Part shown: piece by piece, positions 13,294 to 25,574 of the stretch
How positions within the stretch are numbered: position 1 is the stretch's first letter
Layout: each line of letters opens with the position of its first letter
From: Archilochus colubris
Taxonomy: Eukaryota; Chordata; Aves; Apodiformes; Trochilidae
Reading direction: 5' to 3'
DNA: 64,000 nucleotides
NCBI GenBank assembly: GCA_023079485.1
Contig: CM041097.1
Coordinates: 17,963,158-18,027,157 of the forward strand
Translations under genes and position numbers: made by a program
The notes under the pieces: model-generated
What the model was told of the DNA's origin: nothing
The model's input: only the letters and a program-made list of their open reading frames with translations
Database searches by the model: none

Positions 13294-16200
13294 GTATGTA
13301 TTGCTTGTTTTCTAAAATCAGGATAACAAAAATATTTACAGGATTTTGAACTTCACAGCTTCTACTACCTATTTGTGACTGGTTTGCTTCCTTAAACAGA
13401 TGAGCCAAAGCAAATACAAACCTTGAAAACACATTACAATAGTTTCAGGACTTTATTATTCTGTCTTTGAATGAAAATTATGACATCCTGTGACATATCA
13501 ATCACTTGAGTTTTTTCAATAAGTAGTTAGTTTTTTCCAAGTAGTACAGCTCAGTGAAGCATGGTATTACTACATGCATTTATGAGGTAAAATAGATAAT
13601 AAAATTAGATTTATTTCAGTATATTTTTAAATACCTAATTAAAAAAGGTTTTGGTGTTCAGCTCTTAATAGCTTTGTGGCAATTCAGTAGCTTTTAAAGA
13701 AGAAATGCTGTGATAAACATGGTGTGACCAGGAGGCAGGATGTACCTGGGTTTGAAATGATAAGTTGTGCCAGATTCCTGTTAATAGATGGAGTGATACT
13801 TATTCATGGAGAGACTTGGGGTATTTGATTTATTGCTGACAGTGTCTTAGATTAAAGTGTATATCCTTGGCTGGTTTTGTAATTATGGAAGTTTTGTTTC
13901 CTTTAAAATAAAGCTCCTGATTTTTTTTATCTTTTATTTGGTGTGTCTTTTTTATAGCTTATGCAGTATTTTTCTTGTGTCTAAACTGGATTGCACTCTT
14001 ACCATAAGTTGAGTCACCCTGCTTGGGGGTCTTGGTGCTTGCTTAAAACTTTTTCAGCATTTTTCTCAGCTTGTCAGTAAATGGGCACACTATAAAACTT
14101 GTTTCCCTGTTACTCTGAAGTTTCAGACTTGGAGCTGCTACTAACATATCCTTCATGTGTCACATTTTGATGCTAGATTAATCATTTTTACTGTCATTGT
14201 TCTAGAGTTTGGTTTCAATCTAAGTAACTCTTATAATTCAGAACTCCTCCCCCTGCCTCCCAATTGCTCTTGTGTGGGATACTTTTAAGAATGTGAAATG
14301 TGGTTTGTTCTCAATTACTCCATATTTATGCTACCCTACTTCACTGAAAGAATTTGAAAACAAACTTACCCTTTATGCCCAAGTCTGCCTCTCCCACCTC
14401 CCCCAGCTTTTTGTTACTGCTTCCCTGCCCACAAAATTTGATGTTCTTCCATGGAGACAGCTAATGAATGGGGTTCTGTTATCTTCTGTGGTTCCTGAGT
14501 GAGCTAAACAAACCTGGTGTAGCAAATTTGGAGCTTATTCTGTAGCTGTGCTGTTTGGATCTCTTGCTCTAACACTTGAGTGCTCAACTTCTTCATACTT
14601 TGCAGTGAACCACCCAGTCTTTGAGGAGGCAAACTGCATAAATTAGTTACTTTAAAATAATACATCATGTTGTTTCAGAATCTAGGGTTGTAGAATAGCC
14701 CATTGAATAAATCCTACAACTCCTACAGTGTGGATATGATTGGTAAAGCTGAATTGTGTGGAGATGTGTCCTAAAAGTACCAAGAGCAGGTTTTGGTTTG
14801 TGCTATTGGATGTGTTCAGGCTCCTTTCTTTAGAGCTGGAGATGTCATTTCTGAGTACAGCAGTGGAAAAGGGAGCAATGTGATGTGACATTATTATTAG
14901 GATGGTTTTATTTGTACTTGTGTAAAAGATTGAGGGAAAGAGTTCATTAAAACCCAAGTTTTTTCAGCTTTTTTTAAAGTCAAAAGACATAACAAAGTAA
15001 AGATGAGCCCTGTTTTGGGGTCTTTCTGGATGAAGTGTCTTAGAGACACTTAAAAGGCACTTAAAGTAGAGACTGCCTGGTTTGACTTTACTGTATCATA
15101 CTTGACATTTTGTAATAAGCTTGCAGAGCCAGATTCTCTATTCTTTAGAATTGCTTTGGAGTAGGAAGTTCTTACAAGACTTGCTGTTTTCTTTATCCTT
15201 TGTTAGTGAAGCAGAAAGTTCCAAGGTAAGTTATTTGGGATCTCAGATGACAGAGGAGTCTTCAGAGCATGAATTAAATAGACATACACTCAATGCAAAT
15301 TTTTTTTTTTAATTTTTGCTACGGTTTATTATGGCTGTAATAAATAATTTTCCCAAATCTCTCTTGAATCTTGTCCATATGATGAAATTTTGATTTGTAA
15401 TTAGGTCTGATCTAGTGCTAGGAAGTGCAGTTTCAAGTGTGCTGATATGGAATTTTAAGTGGTTACCTTCAGCAGAATGTTCATGCAGCTCATGTACTGA
15501 ACTAATTAAATTTCTAAATATTTAAGATCAGTTTTCATACTGCTCACAAACTTTTACATTGGTGCTCATATACAGATTTCAGTCCTTTGTAAAATCACAT
15601 TGTTAAACTATTTAAAAATAATAATTTCACCTCATGAATTCTTTTTCTGTAAAGTTAACTTTGGGGTTTGCCAAGCAAAAAATGTTTACAAATGTTGAAC
15701 AAATTACCCAAGGAGATGATAGAGTAACACTTGGTGCCATCTGCTGCTCAATAAACGAAGTTCAGTTTTCTAGGGAAAATTTTAGAGGGAAATGAACCAT
15801 TTTTGGCTTTTGTTTAAGCCTTTCATGGCTGAGAGTGAATTAAGATGTCAACTTTTATTTCTAGAGTTAATTGCTGGCTTGATGCTTTTCTTGAGGATGC
15901 TTATTCCCCAAGCAGCCAGGACTGTCATGATGTTCACAAAATATTTTATGTCTTGGTACTTCAGGTGTCCTGTTAGGTACAGTAAAATAAAATATTACCT
16001 AGATAGTGATTCTCCAGGATGTGTTGCAGATTTGGCTGATAAAAAAGAAAGATGTAAAATTATGTATTTTTTTTCCTGTGAAATAAGTCGATTGTGAATG
16101 GACAGTATTATTACAGAATTTAAATGTCTTTAATTATGGACTTTTCAATGCAAAACCAACATGGGTATTGATGAGGAAAAAGAGATAACAATTAGTGCTG

Positions 16201-18003
16201 TACCTGTGTGGAATAGCTAACAGATAAGTAAGTTCTTTGACTGAGTTAAAGTTGGGAATTGTGTTAAAAGAGTGCACTACACAAGAGCTAAACATAACGA
16301 AGAATTGGTCAGCACTATTTGATGCCAAGGAAGCTTTAGGAAAAATAATAATGAGAACCACTGTCAAGCTTCAGAGCCTTCATGAGTTTAAAGGAACTGG
16401 GTTCCTGGTTTGCTCTGGTTCTTAGCAGATTTTGTGGATGGGAGAAGAGGAGGAGGTATTTCTGGGTCAAAACAGGGAGGTGGTTTCTGTCATTGCTCTT
16501 GCTTTTAAGCAATAAAATGTCAAAAGAATGTTTTAGAAATATAGAATTCATAGAATTACTTCTGATTTATCAGCTGTATTCTAACTCTTAAGTCAGCTGA
16601 TTGATGGAGGTCACTGACCATCTTCCTGTTCCTAGAGGTCAAGCAAAGATAACTTGGTTGTGTTATAATTCAGGGTGATTAACCAGGGAGGGCATTAACT
16701 GAGAGGATAAACATGATGATACCTCTGGGTTTTATCAAGGAGATGGAACCAGGGCTAAGGGTGGTTGCCTTGTAGCCCATCTCCTGCTTTCCATCTGAGG
16801 GTTGTAACTTCCTCAGTAACGTGTGATATATGGGCAGTTCTGAAAAACAGAATTAAATTGTTGGTCACTCTCTTTCAGATGATTGCTTGCTTTTAGTTAA
16901 AGGGAAGGGTCTTGTAATACAATTAATCATACCTGTGCTGACCTCTTTGCACTGAGCTAGTGATCTGTGGTGGCTTTTTAGCTAATGAACTGAGCTTGAA
17001 ATACATACTGCATTTCAAGTTAGCTACTGAATGGGCTTAAGATACTGAGTACTTCAAGAAAATAATATAAGTTGAATTTTGACAGAAGTCTACAGTGTAG
17101 AGGCACATGTATGTAAGTTTGTATTGATTTTGCTCTGGATGAGTCAATCAAGAAATGGTTCTTAAGTGTTGTATCAAATATTAGATGAATTTTTGAAATG
17201 TTCATGACTTTAAATAATTGTAAAATGCATTATTAGTAATTTATTGAAATAACTTTTAAAGTATTTTGTGAAAAGTTGGAGGAGTTTGCTAAAACATGAC
17301 ATAATTTGCAGTTTAAGTGTGTGACATCTCAGGTAACTGGTAAATGTATGTAAAGTATTGGTTGTCTGGAAGATCAGTTTGATGGCAGAATTGTCAGGAA
17401 AAACGTGTAAATATGGTGCTTATGGATTTATTTAACTTGCTTGGAGTTTAATGATTTTTTTATTGAGCTATTCCTTGATAGATAAGTATGCTGTCCAGTT
17501 GTGGCACATAGAGTATTTGTAACAGCTGAAGTAGAATGGTTCTATTAATTCCAACACTTACTGCTTTTTCTGTACATGTATTTTGTAAAACATGAAATAA
17601 ACTACAAGTTGAGAATTCTGTAGTTCTAGTGTGTATGACTCAGTTGTTTTGAATCACTTACCATTTCTGTTCTATGTATTTGAATAATAAATACAGTCTT
17701 AAACTATTTTACTGTTGATGATCTGATTTCATTGTTTTAATGAATTGTTAGAGTTGTGGGATGAGGTATATAGGGTTCCACTTAGGGGTTTTGTGGTGAT
17801 GAACACAAAAGACAGTGCTTTGTTAGCTAAGTATATGAGATAGGGGAAAAATGAGAGTTACTCCCCTCTGTTGCTAATGAAAAGAAATCTCTTTACTCTT
17901 TTCTTTCTATCTTCTCAGTAAGGGGCAGAAAGCAGTGTAGTTGTTGCTTCCTAAGAGTCCTACTCATTAAAATGCAATTAAATTGTTATCTATTTCATTG
18001 CAG
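13294..18003 (+). other. PPP4R2: PPP4R2 intron 3
   Basis: A GT-AG intron (GTATGT donor, tttcattgcag acceptor) of 4.7 kb, AT-rich. It has no recognisable repeat family, RNA gene or nested coding sequence. Confidence 0.95.
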
Positions 18004-18097
18004 CATCCCCTTCACTATTCAGCGACTCTGTGAGTTGCTGACAGACCCTAGGAGGAATTACACAGGAACAGACAAATTTCTAAGAGGTGTTGAAAAG
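18004..18097 (+). CDS. PPP4R2: PPP4R2 exon 4
   Basis: This exon encodes [19 protein letters not shown] and then [12 protein letters not shown], the second conserved block of the R2 subunit and practically invariant among vertebrates. It enters in phase 2, completing the Gly codon with C, and leaves in phase 0 at AAG|GTATGT. Confidence 0.98.
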
Positions 18098-19030
18098 GTA
18101 TGTGTTTTTCTGAGAGAGAACACAACTAAACAGTCATTTAAATAACTTCTGAATTACTCCCAAAGGTCTGCTGGGTTAATTATGGCTCACAGCTGTAGTA
18201 TAGCTAATAGCTGGTCTAAGTGGGTAAGTTTGTTTCATACCTTTTAACATCAAAAAGCAGTTTTAAAGTAACTTATTTGTATTCTTGCAAGTTAAGATAT
18301 GAGAGAGATGAGCAGGAATAAATGATGAGCTGGGAATTTCACACAGCAGTTTCTTAACTGAGAGATCTGTGGAACCACACCTCAGGTTTTATGGAGAACA
18401 CTCATTAAAGTTCATCTGGATTAGTTTAGCTGTCTCTGTGATCAAAGCTCCCCTGCATAATTGGATTAACTACTGATTTGAAGAGAAACATTTACCTCAT
18501 TTTAAAGCCAGGTTTCTAGATGTTAAAATTGATTTTTAGCTTGCAGTGCCAGTCAAGTGGGAGAGGTGGCAGAGTACTCAATCATTATTTTTGCCCTTTG
18601 TTTATGTGGGACCAAAATAATTCAGCATTTGAAATGTGGCTGTGCCAAAAATAAATAACAATGCTTGCTTGTTTTTGGCTGCAGGACTTGTGTATCAATA
18701 GAACATTTCTTCAGCAATTCAAAAGTTTTTCAGCATTTTGGAATACTTTGCTTTCCAGAGATATTTGAGTTAGAAATTACAAGCACTTGGGCCTGAGGCT
18801 TGATGTGCTGTCCTTGTTATGAGAGCAGCCCACCTAAAAAAATATTACTGCATGACCTGGTAAAGAGGGACCAGACATTCCTTTTATGTATCTGTTGGTA
18901 GCTTTCAACCCAGTTTTTGTAGAGAGACTTCAAAATATGGGATCAAAATCCTTTAACTTAAGTTTTGGGGTGTTGTCGAGGGCTGAAGCTTCTGTTTCTG
19001 AACTCTCAATTTGCTGTTTGTGTATTACAG
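18098..19030 (+). other. PPP4R2: PPP4R2 intron 4
   Basis: A 933-bp GT-AG intron with acceptor tgtattacag. No other feature is seen. Confidence 0.95.
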
Positions 19031-19068
19031 AATGTCATGGTTGTCAGCTGTGTATATCCATCTTCAGA
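19031..19068 (+). CDS. PPP4R2: PPP4R2 exon 5 (38-nt micro-exon)
   Basis: A very short exon encoding NVMVVSCVYPSS and the first two bases of Glu, ending in GA|GTAAGT. It is below the usual length for ab initio ORF callers but matches the family exactly and restores phase between exons 4 and 6. Confidence 0.97.
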
Positions 19069-19504
19069 GTAAGTATAATCTTTTGGTTTTTTGAAACTTT
19101 GAGCTTGTGTTGGCACAGGGGTGAATCTTGGGGATTTCTCTTGCTGGCAGTAGATGTGTCCAAAATACTGAGGGCAGTTCTCATCCCTAGTGAAGCCAGC
19201 AGTAGTGATAGTGGTCTGCAAGTGTTACCTGGAGTAACTTGGGAATGAGCAGCAGCTGTGGAATCAGATTTATGGTACTGTTCATATTATCCTTGAACAC
19301 TAAACTATTACTTTATATCAGTAGGAAACAAATGATACTCCTCCAACAGCTGCAAACACATAGTCCAACCTGTTACCTCTAGTATAATGTATACATAGAG
19401 AACCCCTGGAGGACTGCTTGAAGTGGGGGGATTGTGTGCAAACAAGCTTAAAGTAAAGTTCCATCATTTGTAACATTTTGGGGTTTTTTTTTGTTTGTTT
19501 TTAG
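19069..19504 (+). other. PPP4R2: PPP4R2 intron 5
   Basis: A 436-bp GT-AG intron whose acceptor is preceded by a strong T-rich tract (ggggtttttttttgtttgtttttag). Nothing else is seen. Confidence 0.95.
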
Positions 19505-19579
19505 GAAAAATAATTCCAATAGTTTAAATCGGATGAATGGTGTTATGTTCCCAGGAAACTCACCAGGGTACTCTGACAG
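19505..19579 (+). CDS. PPP4R2: PPP4R2 exon 6
   Basis: This exon encodes [20 protein letters not shown] and GYSDR, the start of the low-complexity linker that leads to the acidic tail. It is entered and left in phase 2, with donor AG|GTAAGG. The short GYSD segment differs slightly from the mammalian form, as expected for the less conserved linker. Confidence 0.97.
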
Positions 19580-19969
19580 GTAAGGTCCATTTGGGGAGTT
19601 AACTTTTTAAAGTTAAAAAACCATAAAAACATGTTAGTTCAGGAAATACATGATTCAGATCCTTTATCATAACCTGTTCTGATCCCAATTGGAAGCCTCA
19701 GAACTGGGGTATGACAGTACTGGGGGGAGAAGGGTAGAGACATACAATGTACTCTGTTTTTTCCATCTTTTTGTAACCTCATTGCTTAGAAATTTTTATT
19801 TTTGTTTGTTTTTGATCATAGTTTACATGTAGGCAAAGAATTTTTTTAACTTCACTGCAAAAATAGCAAAGTACCTGATCTTTTTTGGTTTGTTTTGCTG
19901 ATCTTTTAAAATAAGACTATAGCTGATTTCTGCCTATTAGGAACAATTTTTTTGTTGTTATTTTTAAAG
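19580..19969 (+). other. PPP4R2: PPP4R2 intron 6
   Basis: A 390-bp GT-AG intron, T-rich towards the acceptor. No other feature is seen. Confidence 0.95.
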
Positions 19970-20113
19970 ATCTAATGTAAATGGTCCTGGAACTCCCAGA
20001 CCAGTAAATCGACCGAAGGTTTCTTTGTCAACTCCCATGACAACAAATGGTTTGCCAGACAGTACCCAACACAAAGAATCCAGCTTGCAGCAAGCAGAAG
20101 ATAAAAAACACAG
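19970..20113 (+). CDS. PPP4R2: PPP4R2 exon 7
   Basis: This exon encodes [20 protein letters not shown] and [15 protein letters not shown], matching the Pro/Ser/Thr-rich central linker of PPP4R2. It is entered and left in phase 2. Its donor is AG|GTTTGT, the weakest donor in the gene (T at +3 instead of A or G), so this exon junction is the most plausible place for alternative splicing. Confidence 0.96.
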
Positions 20114-20696
20114 GTTTGTGAGAAGTTATTGAGTTTTTACTACTCAGTTTTTTTTCACTTATATTAAAAATATTTTAAAAGAGAATGCCCATGTAAGTTA
20201 TGATTAATTAAATCTTAACATATGAGTAGAGTGGGATTTGATGTGTACTTACTGTGGTTGTTGGGTTACTTAATTAACTATTAATTCAAGTTTCCATAGT
20301 TGCAGTAACACAGCTTGTAAGTGTATGGAATGGATAGTGAAAAGGAAAAGTGAATAATAATGTTCAGAAATCCACAGTTAACATATTTGCATCAGGATGT
20401 TAAGCTATAACCAGGTATAGTATTACAAAAGAATTTGCCACTGGTTCTGACAGTCACAGCTGTAATTTGGAGCCACCAGAGTAGGGTGACAACTCCACGT
20501 TTTCAAGTGGTGTTATGATGGCTTTGAGGTTTTGCTCTGTAATAAGAGAGTTTTACTGTTATGTCTTGGAGAATGTTTAGCTTGAAGTAGCTGTGTTTTG
20601 TTTGTTTGGGTTTTTTTGTTTCTGTTTTTTCAAGTGTGAAAAGATACAGAATGTTTTTCTTCAGTAAAAAACTACATCTGCTTTTATTGTTTGTAG
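20114..20696 (+). other. PPP4R2: PPP4R2 intron 7
   Basis: A 583-bp GT-AG intron ending in tgtttgtag. No further feature is seen. Confidence 0.95.
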
Positions 20697-20956
20697 TGAA
20701 TCACCAGCATCTGAATCAGAAGCTGCACAGAGCAGCCCAGTAAAAAATAAACACTCTGAAGATGATCCTGCAGAAGCAGAAGGACATGAGGTAAAAAGAC
20801 TTAAATTTGACAAGGAAGGGGAAGCCAGAGATACACCTAACCAAACTGCCTCCAGTGAGGGCATGGAGGAAGAGAAAGAAACATCCTCTACATCTCAGGA
20901 TAAAGAAAAAGATTCTCCTTGTGCCAGGCAGCACTGTACGGAGGAAGAGGAGGAAG
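20697..20956 (+). CDS. PPP4R2: PPP4R2 exon 8 (acidic region with basic KRLKF patch)
   Basis: This exon encodes the Ser/Glu-rich part of the tail. It contains [11 protein letters not shown] and the conserved [17 protein letters not shown], in which KRLKF (around residue 247) looks like a basic nuclear-localisation patch. It then runs through [19 protein letters not shown]. It is entered in phase 2 and left in phase 1 at GAAG|GTATTT. The glutamate run spanning the exon 8/9 junction is six residues here; the human protein has a longer acidic run, as I recall. Confidence 0.97.
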
Positions 20957-21351
20957 GTATTTCAGGCTTTATTGTCTCTGTTCTGTGTGTTTTCCAAGGA
21001 TTTGGGGTTTTCTTTGCTGGAGGCTGATGCTCTTGGGGTTTCTGAATATCTCCAGTTGTACATAAAGATAAATTGCTTGTTCAGACTTCAGTTTTGCCCA
21101 GTTTGGCAATTTTTTTTTTCTTTTTTCTTCATCCTACATCTCCATTTAATAATTTGCAAAATCCCAATGAAGTTGGAGAGCACTTTACATCTAATACACA
21201 CTACTTACATCTAATAAAATTGGGGATTCAGAGTTTTTCCTGCCTTTGGCTTACTGTTGAAGCATTGCATAGCACAGCTGGGAATGGAAAGTGGCAGGAT
21301 TAAGAGTTGTTTAAAAATGTCTGAGTAATTCTGTTCTTTCACTGTTTCTAG
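20957..21351 (+). other. PPP4R2: PPP4R2 intron 8
   Basis: A 395-bp GT-AG intron with acceptor cactgtttctag. The ORF extending out of exon 8 into it is only read-through into intron sequence. Confidence 0.95.
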
Positions 21352-21665
21352 AGTCATTCATGTCTCCCAGAAATGCTGGTCCAGACAGAAAAGAGCAAGA
21401 AAAAGACACTGAATCCTCAACTGTGAATGAAGAGAGCTCTGAGGAGAACAATCAAATGGAGGAGTCTGATCAGTCTCAAGCAGAGAAAGATTCACATTCA
21501 GATGACAGTGAAATTAGTGGATCTGCCAGTAGTGGAGCTGACTGCAGTGAAACTGAAGAGTTAGGGTCCTATGCTAGTGAAACTCCAGAAAATTCATCAG
21601 AGACCCCTATGGAAAACAGCAATGAAGCCACAGAAGTTGCAGACGAACCTATGGAGCAAGACTAA
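21352..21665 (+). CDS. PPP4R2: PPP4R2 exon 9, C-terminal acidic tail and stop codon
   Basis: The last coding exon encodes [19 protein letters not shown], then [20 protein letters not shown], a Ser/Glu-rich segment, and the conserved end [14 protein letters not shown] followed by TAA at 21,663-21,665. The ATG at 21,360 is an internal Met, not a start. The tail is disordered and acidic, as in the whole family. Confidence 0.98.
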
Positions 21666-21733
21666 TTTAAATACACTTAGATGCAGTATTTTCCATAAGG
21701 CTCTGGTTTTACACTGTATAAATAATTTTATGT

Positions 21734-21920
21734 AATAAAGTGGACCTTTAGTTTTACAAAAAGAAGCAGGTTGTAAAATAAACCTCTCCATGGATTGAAC
21801 CTTGAAAGAGTTGTACATGATAAGAACTGTGAACACCAGCTCTTTCAGGTCCTGCTTACCGCTGAACTTTCGTTTGGTCAAATCAGTGGTTTGTGTATAG
21901 TTTTTTTTATTTAGAATAAA
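21734..21920 (+). terminator. PPP4R2: Proximal poly(A) signals of PPP4R2
   Basis: Three canonical AATAAA hexamers at 21,734-21,739, 21,777-21,782 and 21,915-21,920 lie 70 to 250 bases after the stop codon. They would produce short-UTR transcripts. Confidence 0.6.
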
Positions 21921-23686
21921 AGTTTTTAAACTGGAAGGTAATTATAATTTTGACAACTTTTTTGGAGATTACCACACCTAGTTGTATGTAAGCAAGGAAG
22001 CTTTTTGTCTTGTCTTTTTCTGACAGCTATAGCAGTTACTTCATATTTTGGTTACAGTTTCAACATTTGACATGTGAAATATGGGGTTTCATGCTGGTTT
22101 CCAGATTTTTATTTGAATACACACTAGGAAGCCTTCTGTTTGTGTGTTTAAAGATGTGTTACATTTCACACACACATACATGCACGCATGCACACACGTG
22201 TACCCTCACTGTTCTAAGAGGGAAATGGTATATTTTTCTGTTTCTGTAAAAGATGAATCCAGCAAATACTTTTTCTACAGGAAAAGGCAGTTCACCTCTC
22301 AAGGCACTTTGTTTTGCCTCTGGAAAAGAAAACAAATGAAATCTGGCCCTTTATGAAACCCTGGAACTACTAATGTTGTTGAAAACACCAGAGTAAACAC
22401 ATTCCAAGAGAACTGTTCAGATTACAACATTTTTGTACACTTCTGAGGTGCCTGAGTGAAAGGATTTCATTTATTTATGAGAAAATGTGCTTTATGTTGA
22501 GAATGTTGTAATCAAAACATTAGCTTAAACTTTTTGTAGAAGAAATGCTTGAAAATAGGATAAGAAAATATCTTGGAAGGAATGAACAGGTACTTGCCTT
22601 TTTTGAGTGCTTCTTGGAGCATTGTGAATATTGTAGGGAAGGCTCAGAATTATTCTAAGGTATGCAGATGGCATCAGTCTGATCACACCACTGGATTGGA
22701 AGAATTAATTATATGACCATAGTTATGTACCTGTGCTAAACAACAAAAAGGTTTAGGGGTGCATAGAAATTGCCATGATTTGTATCACATTTTGGAAGTG
22801 AACTAAATATTTTTGAACATGCTACTTTGACAGCCAGTGTTACATTTTATTTTTTTTTCAGACCAGCTCCAAAGCACAAACTTCTGCTTTAAACTCTCGA
22901 GAGATTTTCCAGTTCTCATATCTAAAGACATGCAAGCTGCAACCTCCCCATCACAATTACTGGCTGCCAAATTTCTACCTGTTTCTTCAACTGTACCTTT
23001 TTGATATTTAGAATTTTTAAATTTCTGTAAAGTAGATTTTTGTAGATTGTAATGAGTGCTCACTGCCATTGTGAAACGGTATATAATTGTATAATTCCTG
23101 TGTGTAAACTGAATGCTTGGGCTTTCAATACAGTATTCATATAAAGCAATAAATATTAATGTTATGAAATATCCGAGTACATTTTTATCAGAATTGTCCC
23201 TCTTTTGGTTTTAAGTTCATGTATCTCAAGTACAACAATGACCTCCAAAATGCATGCTGATAGTTCCTTGCACTACATGGTATGCTTCCTATTATTCTGG
23301 GGAAATCTAGGTTTTGCTTGATACCAGAATAATTTGGCTCAGTTGGAATATTTATAAAGCTATTTTTGATGATAGAAACTATCAAGTTTGAAGCAGACAG
23401 GATCCAGGGAGATGCTTGCAAAAAAAAAAAAAAAGAAAATAATAGTAACATCTTACTGATCGAGAGCCCCATAGAGAAGGAAAATTGTGCTTAAGGGTTG
23501 GATGTGTATTATTAAAATTAAAGGACTGAACCCAAATGTTGAAATTAGGAAAGTTAAATATAGTGATATCTTACACTCTTTTTCTTTTTTTTTTTTTAAT
23601 ATTTTGCCAATGAGAAAGTTTTAAAATTTCTAAGTTTAGAGACTTCTGGAATTTTCTTCAGACTGTTTATTTGTTAAGATATTGTC

Positions 23687-23692
23687 AATAAA
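23687..23692 (+). terminator. PPP4R2: Distal poly(A) signal of PPP4R2
   Basis: AATAAA is followed within 40 bases by a GT-rich element (gttgttctttaa...gtgacctttgagatgtttgttttt). This is the arrangement expected of a strong cleavage site near 23,710. Another AATAAA lies at 23,148-23,153. Confidence 0.65.
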
Positions 23693-23710
23693 GTTGTTCT
23701 TTAAGCACCT

Positions 23711-25261
23711 GTGACCTTTGAGATGTTTGTTTTTAGCAGCACTAGTGCCACCAGAGCAAAGACTTGCAGAGGAACTTTGAGGTATTGGATCCATTTATAT
23801 ATCTGCAGTTTGTTTTGGGGTTTTTCCAATGCAATAAAAAAAATGAAATCATGCTTTTAAGCACCTTAATGCTAAAAATGTGCCTATGTTTAGAGGTTGG
23901 ATTAAAAAAAAACCAAACCTTTTGCATCTCTAAGCAGATCTATTTTGTCAGAGGCATCAACACACCTCCAGATACCCCAGATACCTGGGTGTGAAGTTGT
24001 GGCATTGAATCTATTTTCATAGTTTGTATTTTACTAAATCTGTGTGCCTTAAATTCCGTAATTACATGAATTTCAGAGCATGTTTGTGTATTCAGCTGTT
24101 TGTTCTGCTTGCATTTCTGAAGGAAGTTTGTTGGTTAAACACCAGAAAACCAGGCAGCAGGTGCTTATTGTGTTCATGGGTGTATTTCCTATTAAGAAAG
24201 CCAACTATTATATGGAACTAGAATATACATAGAAAATATAATGGAAGTTTACCTTTAAGAATACAAGGTGAAGGTCAACCCTTAATTGTGCTCTTGGTAT
24301 TAAAATAAAAAATGCTATCTTAGGATTTCCTTAAAGTATCTGAGATGCTGTCAGCCTTGATTTTTAAACCTCAGGGACTACTTTAATGCTTTCATTAAGG
24401 ATAGCTTCATAATGTAGCCTGTATGTAGGGTTATAACGATTAATACATAGAAATTAAAATGTTCATTTGGTTGATTCAGTGATTTCTATTTTTTAAATCA
24501 TCTTGGATCTAGTGCTGCCTTGAGCAAGGTAAACTTTTTCCAATTTTAAATACAAAATTTATGTTCTGAAGGTTTCCAAGGCTAAAGCACCTCCATCTCC
24601 AGCACTGATTCTGTCGTTTTTAGAAAACATTTCAGCAGGAAATGCTCCTGGCTGGAAAAGTGAATTTGAATTGCATTTCAGTTCCTGCCTAGCCTAGGGG
24701 AGGCAGAGAACAGGCTGAGAAATACTTCTGCTGCTTTTTCCCTCAGTCAGAGAGACATTTTCTGTTGGTTTTCACTTGAGCAGTTCACTGAAAAGCTGCA
24801 TTGTGACCCCAGCAAGGTTGTTCTGGGTCTGGTACAAAAGCAGCTTTTATTTTTAGCTCCTTTGTTAATTGCATGATTGCTTTTCTCCATCCATGTTCAT
24901 TGCAAACAACTACACACACACTTCTTAAAACTCCTCCTGGCCTTTGGAGATCCTGTAAGTGGTGATGGGAACTACTCAAGGCTGGGCTTTCACTATGTAT
25001 TTTTATTCCGTGGTCAAATCTCAAATTGCTGAACTGTGTCCCCACAGGTAAAGAGTGGAGAAATGCTGAGAGCTGCTGAACACGTTTAATGGTGGCTGTG
25101 GCTGCTGTTCCTGTTCCTGTGTGTCCCCTGCCTTGGGGATACAACAGGAAACTTGTGTTTAATGCTCCTCAGACCCTTGTCCTGCTGCTGCAGCTCCTTG
25201 TTAGAGCACTTCAGGAGAGGCTGTTCAGAAGGGCAGTGATAGGACAGGGAGCAATGGTATT
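23711..25261. other. Intergenic, no feature seen
   Basis: A non-coding stretch between the PPP4R2 3' end and the pyrimidine repeat. There are short ORFs on both strands, none with domain or splice support. Confidence 0.7.
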
Positions 25262-25572
25262 AAATTTTTTTCTTCCTTGATTTCTTTATTTCTTTCTTGA
25301 CTTCTCACTTTCTCGATTTCTTTCTCAGTTTCTTGATTTCTTTCTTGATTTCCTTCTCGATTTCTCAATTTTTTTTCTCGATTTCTCAATATCTTTCTCG
25401 ATTTCTTTTTTTCTTGATTTCTTGATTTCTTTCTCGGTTTCTTTCTTTCTTGATTTATTTCTTGATTTCTTTCTCAATTTCTTGATTTCTTTCTTGATTT
25501 TTTTTCTCAATTTCTCAATTTCTTTCTTTCCCAATTTCTTTCTTTCTTGATTTCCTTCTCTCTCTCTCTCTC
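25262..25572. repeat. Pyrimidine-rich microsatellite, TTTCTTGATTTC-type units
   Basis: About 310 bases consist almost wholly of variants of tttcttga, tttctcga and tttctcaa joined head to tail, ending in (CT)n. The + strand is nearly free of purines except for the GA in each unit. The repeat produces an artificial Lys/Glu/Ser/Arg-rich reading frame on the - strand (25,325-25,534). It directly abuts the CR1 element that follows. Confidence 0.95.
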
Positions 25573-25574
25573 AT

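Larger units (their letters stand above)
21666..23710 (+). other. PPP4R2: PPP4R2 3' UTR (about 2 kb)
   Basis: The sequence after the stop codon is AT-rich and non-coding and carries five AATAAA hexamers (21,734; 21,777; 21,915; 23,148; 23,687). A short imperfect CA/TG-rich run lies at 22,168-22,202. The right end is inferred from the last AATAAA and the GT-rich sequence after it. The antisense ORF across 21,597-21,881 is a shadow. Confidence 0.75.

Noticed and set aside
16535..16565. atagaattcatagaattac, resembling a CR1 tail
   Set aside because: No ttggaaggg leader or other CR1 sequence follows, so it is most likely chance similarity.
22161..22205. CA/TG microsatellite in the PPP4R2 3' UTR
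   Set aside because: Too short and too interrupted to list as a separate repeat with likely function.
25325..25534. Lys/Glu/Ser/Arg-rich - strand ORF
   Set aside because: It is a translation of the TTTCTTGA-type microsatellite.
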